Translations under genes and position numbers: made by a program | The notes under the pieces: model-generated | Seen by the model: the letters and a program-made list of their open reading frames with translations, nothing else | Told to the model about the DNA's origin: nothing | Database searches by the model: none | In this document: positions 42,607 through 50,642 of the stretch, piece by piece | How the letters are laid out: the number at the start of each line of letters is the position of its first letter | Numbering within the stretch: the first letter of the stretch is position 1 | Source: Pseudomonas sp. P818 | Lineage (GTDB): Bacteria > Pseudomonadota > Gammaproteobacteria > Pseudomonadales > Pseudomonadaceae | Direction of reading: 5' to 3' | NCBI RefSeq assembly: GCF_000418555.1 | Contig: NZ_ATKM01000019.1 | Coordinates: 558,001 to 622,000, forward strand | Length of the DNA stretch: 64,000 bases

Positions 42607-43221
42607 TCAGAAGTCGAAGAAGACCGTCTCGCCCTCACCCTGGATGCGGATATCGAAGCGATACGCCGGCTTGCCGTCCACTTCGCAGCGCCTGGCGATA
42701 AGCGTCTCGCGGCGCTCGGGCTGTTCGATCAGATTGAGCACCGGATCCTTGGCGTTGGCCTCGGCTTCATCCTCGAAATACAGGCGGGTGTTCAGGTGAA
42801 TGTTGATGCCACGGGCGAACAGCGCGACGTTGACGTGCGGCGCCATCGGTACACCGGCGGCGTTTTTCACCACACCCGGTTTGACCGTGTAGGCGAACCA
42901 CTCGCTGCCGGCATCGAAGGTGGTGGCGGTACGACCGAAGCCATTGAATGCCTTGCTCTGGTCGTAAGCCTCGTCGTAGTTGCCCTGATGGTCAGCCTGC
43001 CACAGTTCGAGGAAGGCATCGCGCACCAGGTGGCCATTGCCGTCATAGACGTGGCCAACCAGGACGATGTGCTCACCCGGCGCTTCGGGTTTGGCCATCT
43101 GGTTCCAGATTTCCTGCTCGCGGGTCGGGTTGCCGGCCGCGGCCAGGGCCAGGCCGATATGCACGTAGGGGCCGGCGGTTTGCGAAGGGGTTTCCGGCAG
43201 CAATTCAACAGGCATGGTCAT
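42607..43221 (-). CDS. pcaG: Protocatechuate 3,4-dioxygenase alpha subunit
   Basis: PcaG is the non-catalytic partner of PcaH in intradiol ring cleavage of protocatechuate to 3-carboxy-cis,cis-muconate. The 204-residue protein has TAGPYVHIGLALAAAGNPTR and VYDGNGHLVRDAFLELWQAD. It follows pcaH by six bases on the same strand, the usual hetero-dimer arrangement. Its C-terminal MAPHVNVALFARGIN region fits the dioxygenase fold. Confidence 0.95.
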   Translation of the reverse strand: MTMPVELLPETPSQTAGPYVHIGLALAAAGNPTREQEIWNQMAKPEAPGEHIVLVGHVYDGNGHLVRDAFLELWQADHQGNYDEAYDQSKAFNGFGRTATTFDAGSEWFAYTVKPGVVKNAAGVPMAPHVNVALFARGINIHLNTRLYFEDEAEANAKDPVLNLIEQPERRETLIARRCEVDGKPAYRFDIRIQGEGETVFFDF

Positions 43222-43227
43222 CCCTCC

Positions 43228-43947
43228 TCAACGATTCTCGAAATGGGTTTGGCGCTGGCCGCGCAGCACGATGTCGAAACGATAGGCCAGGCAATCCATC
43301 GGATTGGCCGTGCTCATGTCCAGCTTGGCGATCAGCGTCTGCACCGCGTCCGGGTTGGCGATGGACTTGACGATCGGGCACAGCGGAATCAGCGGGTCAC
43401 CCTCGAAGTACAGCTGGGTGATCAGGCGCGTGGCGATCGACGAGCCACTGATGGAGAAGTGGATGTGCGCCGGACGCCAGTCGTTCGGCCCATTGCGCCA
43501 CGGGTAGGGGCCGGGCTTGATGGTGCGGAAGATATAGCGGCCTTCGCTGTCGGTCAGGGCACGGCCGACGCCACCGAAGTTGGGGTCGAGCGGTGCCAGG
43601 TAGCGGTCATTCTTGTGGCGATAGCGGCCACCGGCGTTGGCTTGCCACATTTCCACCAGGGTATGCGGGATCGGCTTGCCGTACTGATCCATGACCCGAC
43701 CGGAAACGATGATGCGCTCACCGACGGGCAGACCGCCGTTGTTGAAGTTGAGCAGCAGGTCGTTGTCGTGCTCGGCGAACTTCAGGTGCGAGAAGTCCGG
43801 GCCGGTGGTTTCGGAAATCGACTGCGGGATGCTCACCAGCGCCTGGCGCGGCGAGCGGGCAATGGAAGTCTTGTAGTCGGGGGTGAAGGCTTTCGGATGC
43901 CAGTTCCGGTCACGGATGACGAAACGGCGATTGTCCTCGGCAGGCAT
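43228..43947 (-). CDS. pcaH: Protocatechuate 3,4-dioxygenase beta subunit
   Basis: PcaH carries the non-heme Fe(III) of the dioxygenase. The 239-residue subunit begins MPAEDNRRFVIRDRNWHPKA. The four ligands are visible: Tyr in NDRYLAPLDPNF, Tyr in GPYPWRNG, and two His in RPAHIHFSISG. It is the first gene of pcaHG, 79 bases after a PcaQ-type palindrome at 44027-44046. Motifs look intact. Confidence 0.97.
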   Translation of the reverse strand: MPAEDNRRFVIRDRNWHPKAFTPDYKTSIARSPRQALVSIPQSISETTGPDFSHLKFAEHDNDLLLNFNNGGLPVGERIIVSGRVMDQYGKPIPHTLVEMWQANAGGRYRHKNDRYLAPLDPNFGGVGRALTDSEGRYIFRTIKPGPYPWRNGPNDWRPAHIHFSISGSSIATRLITQLYFEGDPLIPLCPIVKSIANPDAVQTLIAKLDMSTANPMDCLAYRFDIVLRGQRQTHFENR

Positions 43948-44026
43948 GGCGCGCTCCTGTTATGGATGTTGTTGCCACAGTGTCTGGCACAACACGCACC
44001 GCGAACATTGAAAAGGCATCGCCTAT

Positions 44027-44046
44027 CCATAACCATATGGTTATGG
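44027..44046. promoter_or_regulatory. PcaQ box: 20-bp perfect palindrome
   Basis: CCATAACCATATGGTTATGG is a perfect 20-bp palindrome and contains ATAACC-N4-GGTTAT. This fits the PcaQ binding consensus ATAACC-N4-GGTTAA that I recall from Sinorhizobium and Agrobacterium. It overlaps the last codon/stop of pcaQ and lies 80-99 bases upstream of the pcaH ATG, a position usual for a LysR-type activator. Confidence 0.85.
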
Positions 44047-44973
44047 AAATTCCCCTTCCCGGTAAGCCTCAGCCACTTCGCGCAACGCTTCGCAGAACTG
44101 TTCGGCAGCCAGCGACAACCCCAGCGCCCCATTGCAGCAGATGCCCACCGAACCGCCCGGCTCCTGCATACCCAGCTGCAGCTCGACCAACTCACCGCGT
44201 TGCACGTCAAGACGCACCGAGTCCTGTGGCGCCACCCACAGCGCATCGCTGCACAGCACGTAGCGCCTGCTGAGTGCCGGCGACAAGGTTTCCAGGCGCT
44301 GCCGTGAAGGCGTCACACCACACTGCACAAACAGGCTGTCGGCATGCTTGCGGATGGTGGTGCCTGCCGTCGGCAGCGCCAGCGGGTAATCGCCGAGACG
44401 CCCCAGCGCGGCGGTGCCCAGCGCCAGTAGCGGGTGACCGGGGCGCACTACCAGGGTCATGGATTCGCTGTACAGGTGCTCGAAAGTCAGCCCCTGGATG
44501 TCAGGGCTGTCGGTCATGCGACCGATCACCAGATCCAGCTCGCCGACGCGCAATTGCCCCAGCAAATAGGCCCCCGGGCCGGTGGCAACACTGACCACCA
44601 AGGCGTTATGGCGCTCGTGCAGGCAGCGCACCACCTCGGGAATCAGCAGGCTTTCGACGGTGGACAGCACGCCGACACGCACCTGCCCGGCCTCGTGCTC
44701 GCCGCCGCGCAGGCTGCTAACGCCATCGCGCAGGGCCTGCACGCAAGGCCCTGCGTAACGCATGAAAGCCACGCCAGCCGGGGTCAGGCTGACGCCGCTC
44801 TTGCTACGTTCGAACAGACTGGCGTCGAGAACTTCCTCCAGCTCCTTGAGCGTTTTGGAAATCGCCGGCTGGCTAACCGCCAGGGTATCGGCGGCCTTGG
44901 CGAAGCTGCGCTGGCGGGCGATCTCGAGAAAGCACAGCAGGTGGCGGAACTTGATACGGGTATCGATATTCAT
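44041..44973 (-). CDS. pcaQ: LysR-family regulator PcaQ
   Basis: PcaQ activates protocatechuate genes in response to a carboxymuconolactone-type intermediate. The start is the ATG at 44973 (MNIDTRIKFRHLLCFLEIAR), 310 residues, and not the far upstream frame. The N-terminal winged HTH has AKAADTLAVSQPAISKTLKE, and the effector domain includes VGVLSTVESLLIPEVVRCL. It lies just before pcaH on the same strand; the shared palindrome at its 3' end is a candidate pcaH operator site. Confidence 0.93.
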   Translation of the reverse strand: MNIDTRIKFRHLLCFLEIARQRSFAKAADTLAVSQPAISKTLKELEEVLDASLFERSKSGVSLTPAGVAFMRYAGPCVQALRDGVSSLRGGEHEAGQVRVGVLSTVESLLIPEVVRCLHERHNALVVSVATGPGAYLLGQLRVGELDLVIGRMTDSPDIQGLTFEHLYSESMTLVVRPGHPLLALGTAALGRLGDYPLALPTAGTTIRKHADSLFVQCGVTPSRQRLETLSPALSRRYVLCSDALWVAPQDSVRLDVQRGELVELQLGMQEPGGSVGICCNGALGLSLAAEQFCEALREVAEAYREGEFP

Positions 44974-45066
44974 CGCGGACACCGAAAACGGATGTTCGCG
45001 ATGATGCCGCAAAGCACAGCCCTGGCACAGACGACAGTTGACCGGATCGTAACTTTGGTCGCACTT

Positions 45067-45086
45067 GGCTGACCGAGAGGTCAGCC
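45067..45086. promoter_or_regulatory. Inverted repeat in the divergent pcaQ-TSUP region
   Basis: GGCTGACC and GGTCAGCC form a perfect 8-bp inverted repeat around GAGA. It is 33 bases upstream of the TSUP ATG and 94-113 bases upstream of the pcaQ ATG. It could be an operator or a hairpin in the 5' leader of the TSUP gene. No known motif was matched. Confidence 0.4.
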
Positions 45087-45119
45087 CTATGCTGCACCTT
45101 TTTCGTGCGAGCCTGCCCG

Positions 45120-45896
45120 ATGTCTCTGTTCGATCTGCTGCTGTTGGCCCTCGCCGGTTTCGCCGCTGGCGGCATGAATGCCCTGGCTGGCGGCGGCACC
45201 TTCTTCTCCTTCCCCGCCCTGCTCGCAGCCGGCCTGCCACCGGTGACCGCCAATGCCACCAACGCGGTGGCATTGTGGCCGGCCAGCCTGGCCGGCGCCT
45301 GGGCTGCACGCGCCTCGTTGCGGCCGCTGGGGCGTTACCTGATTCCGCTGCTGCTGGCCGGCCTGGCCGGTGGCCTGCTCGGCGGCCTGTTGCTGCTGGC
45401 AGGCGGCGACGATGTGTTCCGCGTGTTGATCCCCTGGCTGTTGCTGGCCGCCACGGCGCTGTTCACCGCCAGCCCCTGGCTGGGACGCTGGCTGGCCGAG
45501 CGGCGCAAAAACAGGGAATCCGAACACCCGCCGCATACGCCGCTGTCGCTGGGCGCGCATATCGGCGTGTCGATCTACGGCGGCTACTTCGGCGCCGGCA
45601 TGGGCATCCTGCAGCTGGCCGCCTTCTCCATCGAGGGGCACGCCCTGGCCCGAGCCAACGCGCTGAAAAACCTGATCTCGGCAGTGATCTACAGCATCGC
45701 CACGCTGACCTTCGTCATCGCCGGGCGAGTGAGCTGGTACGAGCTGGCCATCCTGCTCACCGGCGCCACCATCGGCGGTTATGCCGGCGGCGCACTGGGC
45801 GAGAAACTGCCGCCAGCGCTGCTGCGCAGCTTCGTCATTCTGGTCGGCAGCGGTATGACGCTGTACTACTTCTGGAACACCTACTTCTCTGCGTAA
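45120..45896 (+). CDS. TSUP (TauE/SafE)-family permease
   Basis: The ATG at 45120 (MSLFDLLLLALAGFAAGGMN) gives 258 residues; a GTG five codons earlier is also possible. It has about eight hydrophobic segments and two-half TSUP symmetry, with GGMNALAGGGTFFSFPALLA, NATNAVALWPASLAG and the matching LKNLISAVIYSIATL in the second half. TSUP proteins transport sulfite, sulfoacetate or other small anions. It is divergent from pcaQ, so it may serve an organic acid from aromatic breakdown, which is inferred only from position. Confidence 0.85.
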   Translation: MSLFDLLLLALAGFAAGGMNALAGGGTFFSFPALLAAGLPPVTANATNAVALWPASLAGAWAARASLRPLGRYLIPLLLAGLAGGLLGGLLLLAGGDDVFRVLIPWLLLAATALFTASPWLGRWLAERRKNRESEHPPHTPLSLGAHIGVSIYGGYFGAGMGILQLAAFSIEGHALARANALKNLISAVIYSIATLTFVIAGRVSWYELAILLTGATIGGYAGGALGEKLPPALLRSFVILVGSGMTLYYFWNTYFSA

Positions 45897-45910
45897 TAAA
45901 GCGACTCCCT

Positions 45911-45997
45911 TGTAGGAGCGGCTTCAGCCGCGATAGCCGGCGGGTGCCTGGACAGCATCGCGGATAAAACGGAATGCCGCCCAGCCGCTCCTACAAG
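45911..45997. repeat. REP pair after the TSUP gene
   Basis: TGTAGGAGCGGCTTCAGCCG(CGAT) on the left and CAGCCGCTCCTACAAG on the right form one large inverted pair, in the same family as 36288-36352. It lies between the TSUP and xseB genes. Confidence 0.85.
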
Positions 45998-46083
45998 CGC
46001 CTATCGATCAGCCCCCTGATTTGCCCGAGTGGCGCGGCTCTGCTAGTGTCGCGCCCGTTCCAGAACCAGCGAGAACCCGCCCC

Positions 46084-46326
46084 ATGGCCCGCAAGAAAGC
46101 CGCCCCCGACTTCGAACACTCCCTTGCCGAGCTTCAAACGCTGGTCGAGCGCATGGAGAGCGGCGAGCTGTCGCTGGAAGATTCGCTGACCGCCTTCGAG
46201 CAGGGCATCGGCCTGACCCGCGAATGCCAGGCCGCCCTGGCGCAGGCCGAACAGAAAGTGCAGATCCTGCTGGAGCGCGATGGCGAGCTGCAGCCGGCGC
46301 CCTTCGACACGGACGAACCGGCATGA
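46084..46326 (+). CDS. xseB: Exodeoxyribonuclease VII small subunit
   Basis: XseB is the small subunit of exonuclease VII, which degrades single-stranded DNA. The start at ATG 46084 gives 80 residues (MARKKAAPDFEHSLAELQTL). The family motif is LVERMESGELSLEDSLTAFE followed by GIGLTRECQAALAQAEQKV. Its stop overlaps the ispA start by four bases, so it is coupled with ispA as in other Pseudomonas. Confidence 0.95.
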   Translation: MARKKAAPDFEHSLAELQTLVERMESGELSLEDSLTAFEQGIGLTRECQAALAQAEQKVQILLERDGELQPAPFDTDEPA

Positions 46327-47210
46327 TCGCGGCGTACCAGAAGCGCTGCCAGACCCGTGTCGACGCTGCCCTGGACACCCTGTTCCAACCCCCACGCACG
46401 GAACTCGAACGGCTTTACCAGGCCATGCGTTATAGCGTCATGAACGGCGGCAAACGCGTGCGCCCGTTGCTGGTCTACGCCGCCTGCGAAGCGCTGGAGG
46501 GCGATATCGCGCGTGCCGATGGCGCGGCCTGCGCCGTTGAGCTGATCCATGCCTACTCGCTGGTGCATGACGACCTGCCGGCGATGGACGACGACGACCT
46601 GCGTCGTGGCCAACCAACTACGCACAAGGCCTTCGACGAAGCCAGCGCCATCCTTGCCGGCGACGCTTTGCAAAGCCTGGCTTTCGGCGTGCTCGCCGAT
46701 CGTCGGCACAACCCGCAGGAGGCCGAGACGCGCCTGCAGATGATCGAACTGCTGAGCCAGGCCGCTGGCCCGGCCGGCATGGTCGGCGGCCAGGCCATCG
46801 ACCTCGGTTCGGTGGGCCTGCGCCTCGACCAGCAGGCCCTGGAGGTCATGCACCGGCACAAGACCGGCGCGCTGATCGAGGCCAGCGTAGCGCTCGGTGC
46901 CCTGGCCAGCGGCAACCATGATGAACTCGCGCGCAAGGCCCTGGTGCAGTACGCCCGCGCCATCGGCCTGGCCTTCCAGGTGCAGGACGACATCCTCGAC
47001 GTGGAGAGCGACACCGCCACTCTGGGCAAGACCCAGGGCAAGGACGAAGCCCACGACAAGCCCACCTACCCCGCCCTGCTCGGCCTCGACGCAGCCAAGG
47101 ACTACGCGCTGGAGCTGCGCGATCAGGCCCTGCACGTGCTGCGTCCCTTCAGCAACAGCGCCGAACCGCTGCGCGAGCTGGCCCGCTATATCGTCGAGCG
47201 ACGCAGCTAG
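46323..47210 (+). CDS. ispA: Farnesyl diphosphate synthase
   Basis: IspA makes farnesyl diphosphate from IPP and DMAPP for ubiquinone, undecaprenyl phosphate and haem O. The start at 46323 (MIAAYQKRCQTRVDAALDTL), 295 residues, is preferred to a longer upstream frame. Two Asp-rich motifs are seen: LVHDDLPAMDDDDLRRG and FQVQDDILDVE. It is coupled to xseB. In P. aeruginosa by recollection dxs follows directly; here two other genes come between. Confidence 0.96.
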   Translation: MIAAYQKRCQTRVDAALDTLFQPPRTELERLYQAMRYSVMNGGKRVRPLLVYAACEALEGDIARADGAACAVELIHAYSLVHDDLPAMDDDDLRRGQPTTHKAFDEASAILAGDALQSLAFGVLADRRHNPQEAETRLQMIELLSQAAGPAGMVGGQAIDLGSVGLRLDQQALEVMHRHKTGALIEASVALGALASGNHDELARKALVQYARAIGLAFQVQDDILDVESDTATLGKTQGKDEAHDKPTYPALLGLDAAKDYALELRDQALHVLRPFSNSAEPLRELARYIVERRS

Positions 47211-47216
47211 CCCGCT

Positions 47217-47245
47217 CTTGTGGGAGCGGCCTCAGCCGCGATGGC
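47217..47245. repeat. REP half-site after ispA
   Basis: CTTGTGGGAGCGGCCTCAGC(CGCGATGGC) has the core of the REP family at 45911 and 36288. It lies just after the ispA stop, near the point where the usual ispA-dxs order is broken. Confidence 0.7.
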
Positions 47246-47359
47246 CGGCCCGCTCCATCATTGTCATCTATGACCGCATGATCGCCGCATAAGGCTTGCT
47301 TTACCCCAACGGCCAGCCTCCTAAGATGGCTCCATAACGACAAGACGTCCGGAGCCGCC

Positions 47360-50300
47360 ATGCCCTTCCCCGCCCTGCTGATCGCCAACCGCGGCGAGAT
47401 CGCCATTCGCATCGCCCAGGCCTGCGCCGACCTCGGCATCCGCAGCGTCGCGGTATTCGCTGAGGATGACAGCGCCTGCCTGCACACACGCAAGGCCGAC
47501 CTGGCCGTGGCGCTGGCCGGACGCGGCCCGGCGGCCTATCTGGATATGAATCAGCTCATTGGCATCGCCCGTGAACAGGGCTGCACGGCCATCCACCCCG
47601 GCTACGGTTTTCTCGCCGAGAACGCCGAGTTCGCCCGCCGCTGCCAGGCCGCCGGGCTGACCTTCGTCGGCCCGACGCCCGAGACGCTGCAACTGTTCGG
47701 CGACAAGGCCGCCGCCCGCGCCCTGGCCGAACGCTGCGCAGTGCCGCTGGTACCGGGGATCAACCAGGCGGTGACGCTGGAGCAGGCAAGCGCCTTTCTC
47801 GCCGAGCATGGCAGCGTGATGCTCAAGGCCCTGGCCGGCGGCGGCGGGCGCGGCATGCGTGCAGTGGAGGATGCGGCGCAACTGGCCGAGACCTTAGCCC
47901 GCTGCGCCTCGGAGGCCCAGGGCGCCTTCGGCAGTGGCGCGCTGTACGTGGAAAAGCGCGTGCGCCGCGCCCGGCATATCGAAGTGCAGGTGCTCGGCGA
48001 CGGCAGCGGCGCAGTCAGCCATCTGTGGGAGCGTGACTGCAGCCTACAGCGCCGCCACCAGAAGCTGGTGGAGATCGCGCCCAGCCCCGATCTTGACGCC
48101 GCCACCCGCGAGGCCATCATCACCAGCGCCCTGCGCCTGGCCGCCGAGGTGCAGTATCGCGGCATCGGCACCTTCGAATTCCTCCTCGACCTCGACCAGC
48201 CCGGGCGCTTCTACTTCATGGAAGCCAACCCGCGCGTGCAGGTGGAGCACACCGTCACCGAACAAGTCACCGGCGTCGACCTGTTGCACACGCAACTGCA
48301 CCTGGCCGCCGGCAGCAGCCTGGCCGAGCTGAACCTGCTCAACCCGCCCGCGCCAAAGGGCTACGCCGTACAGCTGCGTCTGAATCTGGAAACCCTGCTC
48401 GCCGATGGCACGGCGCGCCCGGCCGCCGGCGTGCTCGGCGCCTACCAGCCGCCCTCCGGCCCGGGCCTGCGTGTGGATGGCTGCGGCTATGCCGGCTACG
48501 TCGTCAGTCCGGCCTACGATTCGCTGATCGCCAAACTGATCGCCAGCGCCAGCGACTACCCCAGCGCCCTGCGCCGCGCCTATCGGGGGCTGTGCGAGTT
48601 CCGTATCGACGGCGTGGCGAGCAACCTGCACCTGCTGCAGAACCTGCTGCAGCGCGACGAGGTGATCGCCAACCGGGTCGACACCAGCTATGTCGAGCGT
48701 CACCTGGACGAGCTGCTGGCCCCTCGCGAACAGGCCCACCCGCACCGTTACTTCGCAGGCGACACCTCTGCGCAAAGCGCCAGAGCCAGCCTCGACGCCC
48801 CGCCCGGCACCCTGGCGCTGAATGCGCCCAGCGCTGGCGTGCTGGTCAGCCTGGCGGTGGCCGAGGGCGACGCCGTGGCCGCCGGCCAGCGCATCGCCGT
48901 GCTGGAGGCGATGAAGATGGAATTCGAGGTCAAGGCCGAGCACAGCGGCATCGTCCGTGCACTGGCCGTGGCGCCCGGTGAGGCCGTCGGCGAGGGCCAG
49001 GCGCTGGCTTTCCTGGAGCCGGCCGAGGTGGATGGTCTGGACAGCCATGGCGAGCAGGCAATCGACCTGGCGCATATCCGCGCCGACCTGGCCGAGGTGC
49101 TGGAGCGCCATGCTCGGCTGACCGATGCTCGCCGCACCGAAGCCGTGGCGAAAAGGCGCAAGACCGGCCAGCGCACCGTAAGGGAAAACCTCGCCGACTT
49201 GCTCGATGACGGCAGCTTTATCGAATACGGCGCCATGGCCCTGGCCGCCCAGCGCCGTCGCCGTTCGCCCGAGGAACTGCTGGAACTGAGTCCGGCCGAT
49301 GGCCTGATCGCCGGTATCGGCACGGTGAACGCCACGCGATTCGGTGCCGAGTCCGCGCGCTGCATGGCCATCGCCTACGACTACACGGTATTCGCCGGCA
49401 CCCAGGGGGTGATGAACCACAAGAAGACCGACCGCATGCTGGCCCTGGCCGAGCAGTGGCGCCTGCCCGTGGTGCTGTTCGCCGAGGGCGGCGGCGGCCG
49501 GCCGGGGGATACCGATTTCGTCGGCGTGGCCGGGCTGGACTGCCACACCTTCGTCGCCATGGCCAAACTCTCCGGCCTGGTGCCGACGGTGGGCGTGGTC
49601 TCCGGCCGCTGCTTCGCCGGCAACGCCGCGCTGCTCGGCTGCTGCGACGTGATCATCGCCACGCGTAACGCCAGCATCGGCATGGCCGGCCCGGCGATGA
49701 TCGAAGGCGGCGGCCTGGGCAGTTTCACTCCCGAGCAGGTCGGCCCGACCAGCGTGCAGGGCCCCAACGGGGTGATCGACGTGCTGGTGGAGGACGAAGC
49801 CGCAGCGGTCGCCGTGGCCAAGCAGTACCTGGGCTATTTCCAGGGCCCGGTAAGCGACTGGCAATGCAGCGATCCTCGCGAGCTGCGCCAGGTGATCCCG
49901 GAAAACCGCCTGCGCGTCTACGACATCCGCCAGGTGATCGAGCTGCTGGCCGACGACGGCAGCGTGCTGGAGCTGCGCCGCCAGTTCGCCCCCGGCCTGA
50001 TCACCGCGCTGATCCGTATCGAGGGCAGGTCCTTCGGCCTGATCGCCAACAACCCCGCGCACCTGGGTGGCGCCATCGATGCCGTGGCCGGCGACAAGGC
50101 CGCGCGCTTCCTGCAACTGTGCGAAGCCCATGACCTGCCCATCGTCTCGCTATGCGACACCCCCGGCTTCATGGTCGGGCCGGAAGCGGAGAAACAGGCC
50201 ACGGTGCGCCACGTCTCGCGCCTGTTCGTCACCGCCGCCAGCCTCACGGTGCCCTTCTTCACCCTGGTGCTGCGCAAGGGCTACGGCCTCGGCGCCCAGG

Positions 50301-50632
50301 CCATGGCCGCCGGCAGCTTCCACTCGCCGCTGTTCACCGCCGCCTGGCCCAGTGGCGAATTCGGCGCCATGGGCCTGGAAGGCGCGGTGCGCCTGGGCTT
50401 CGCCAAGGAGCTGGCGGCCCAGCCGGACGAGGCCGCGCGCCAGGCGCTGTTCGACAAGCTGGTGGCCAAGGCCTATGACAACGGCAAGGCGCTGAACATG
50501 GCCAGCTATCTGGAGATCGACGCCGTGATCGACCCGGCCGACAGCCGCGCCTGGCTGCTGCGCGGTCTCAATGCGGCGCCGCGCCCGCCGCGGCGTGATG
50601 GCAAGAAACGGCCCTTTATCGACACCTGGTAA
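47360..50632 (+). CDS. Single-chain biotin-dependent acyl-CoA carboxylase
   Basis: This 1090-residue protein has the whole carboxylase in one chain. Residues 1-450 are biotin carboxylase (start MPFPALLIANRGEIAIRIAQ; ATP-grasp GGGGRGMR; EANPRVQVEHTVTEQ). Then comes a biotin carrier with Lys519 in VLEAMKMEFE, then a carboxyltransferase (about 590-1090) with two crotonase-like halves (e.g. GGGGRPGDTDFVG and DTPGFMVGPEAEKQA). The order BC-BCCP-CT matches long-chain or multi-substrate acyl-CoA carboxylases. Substrate could be acetyl-, propionyl- or longer acyl-CoA. It lies between ispA and dxs and is followed 10 bases later by an epoxide-hydrolase-like gene. Confidence 0.9.
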   Translation: MPFPALLIANRGEIAIRIAQACADLGIRSVAVFAEDDSACLHTRKADLAVALAGRGPAAYLDMNQLIGIAREQGCTAIHPGYGFLAENAEFARRCQAAGLTFVGPTPETLQLFGDKAAARALAERCAVPLVPGINQAVTLEQASAFLAEHGSVMLKALAGGGGRGMRAVEDAAQLAETLARCASEAQGAFGSGALYVEKRVRRARHIEVQVLGDGSGAVSHLWERDCSLQRRHQKLVEIAPSPDLDAATREAIITSALRLAAEVQYRGIGTFEFLLDLDQPGRFYFMEANPRVQVEHTVTEQVTGVDLLHTQLHLAAGSSLAELNLLNPPAPKGYAVQLRLNLETLLADGTARPAAGVLGAYQPPSGPGLRVDGCGYAGYVVSPAYDSLIAKLIASASDYPSALRRAYRGLCEFRIDGVASNLHLLQNLLQRDEVIANRVDTSYVERHLDELLAPREQAHPHRYFAGDTSAQSARASLDAPPGTLALNAPSAGVLVSLAVAEGDAVAAGQRIAVLEAMKMEFEVKAEHSGIVRALAVAPGEAVGEGQALAFLEPAEVDGLDSHGEQAIDLAHIRADLAEVLERHARLTDARRTEAVAKRRKTGQRTVRENLADLLDDGSFIEYGAMALAAQRRRRSPEELLELSPADGLIAGIGTVNATRFGAESARCMAIAYDYTVFAGTQGVMNHKKTDRMLALAEQWRLPVVLFAEGGGGRPGDTDFVGVAGLDCHTFVAMAKLSGLVPTVGVVSGRCFAGNAALLGCCDVIIATRNASIGMAGPAMIEGGGLGSFTPEQVGPTSVQGPNGVIDVLVEDEAAAVAVAKQYLGYFQGPVSDWQCSDPRELRQVIPENRLRVYDIRQVIELLADDGSVLELRRQFAPGLITALIRIEGRSFGLIANNPAHLGGAIDAVAGDKAARFLQLCEAHDLPIVSLCDTPGFMVGPEAEKQATVRHVSRLFVTAASLTVPFFTLVLRKGYGLGAQAMAAGSFHSPLFTAAWPSGEFGAMGLEGAVRLGFAKELAAQPDEAARQALFDKLVAKAYDNGKALNMASYLEIDAVIDPADSRAWLLRGLNAAPRPPRRDGKKRPFIDTW

Positions 50633-50642
50633 GGACATCTCC

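Noticed and set aside
48044..50131. A 695-residue frame opposite the acyl-CoA carboxylase
   Set aside because: The carboxylase has clear BC, biotin and CT motifs; the antisense frame does not.
47360..50632. Pyruvate carboxylase
   Set aside because: The carboxyltransferase half has acyl-CoA carboxylase (crotonase-like) motifs, not the TIM-barrel of pyruvate carboxylase.
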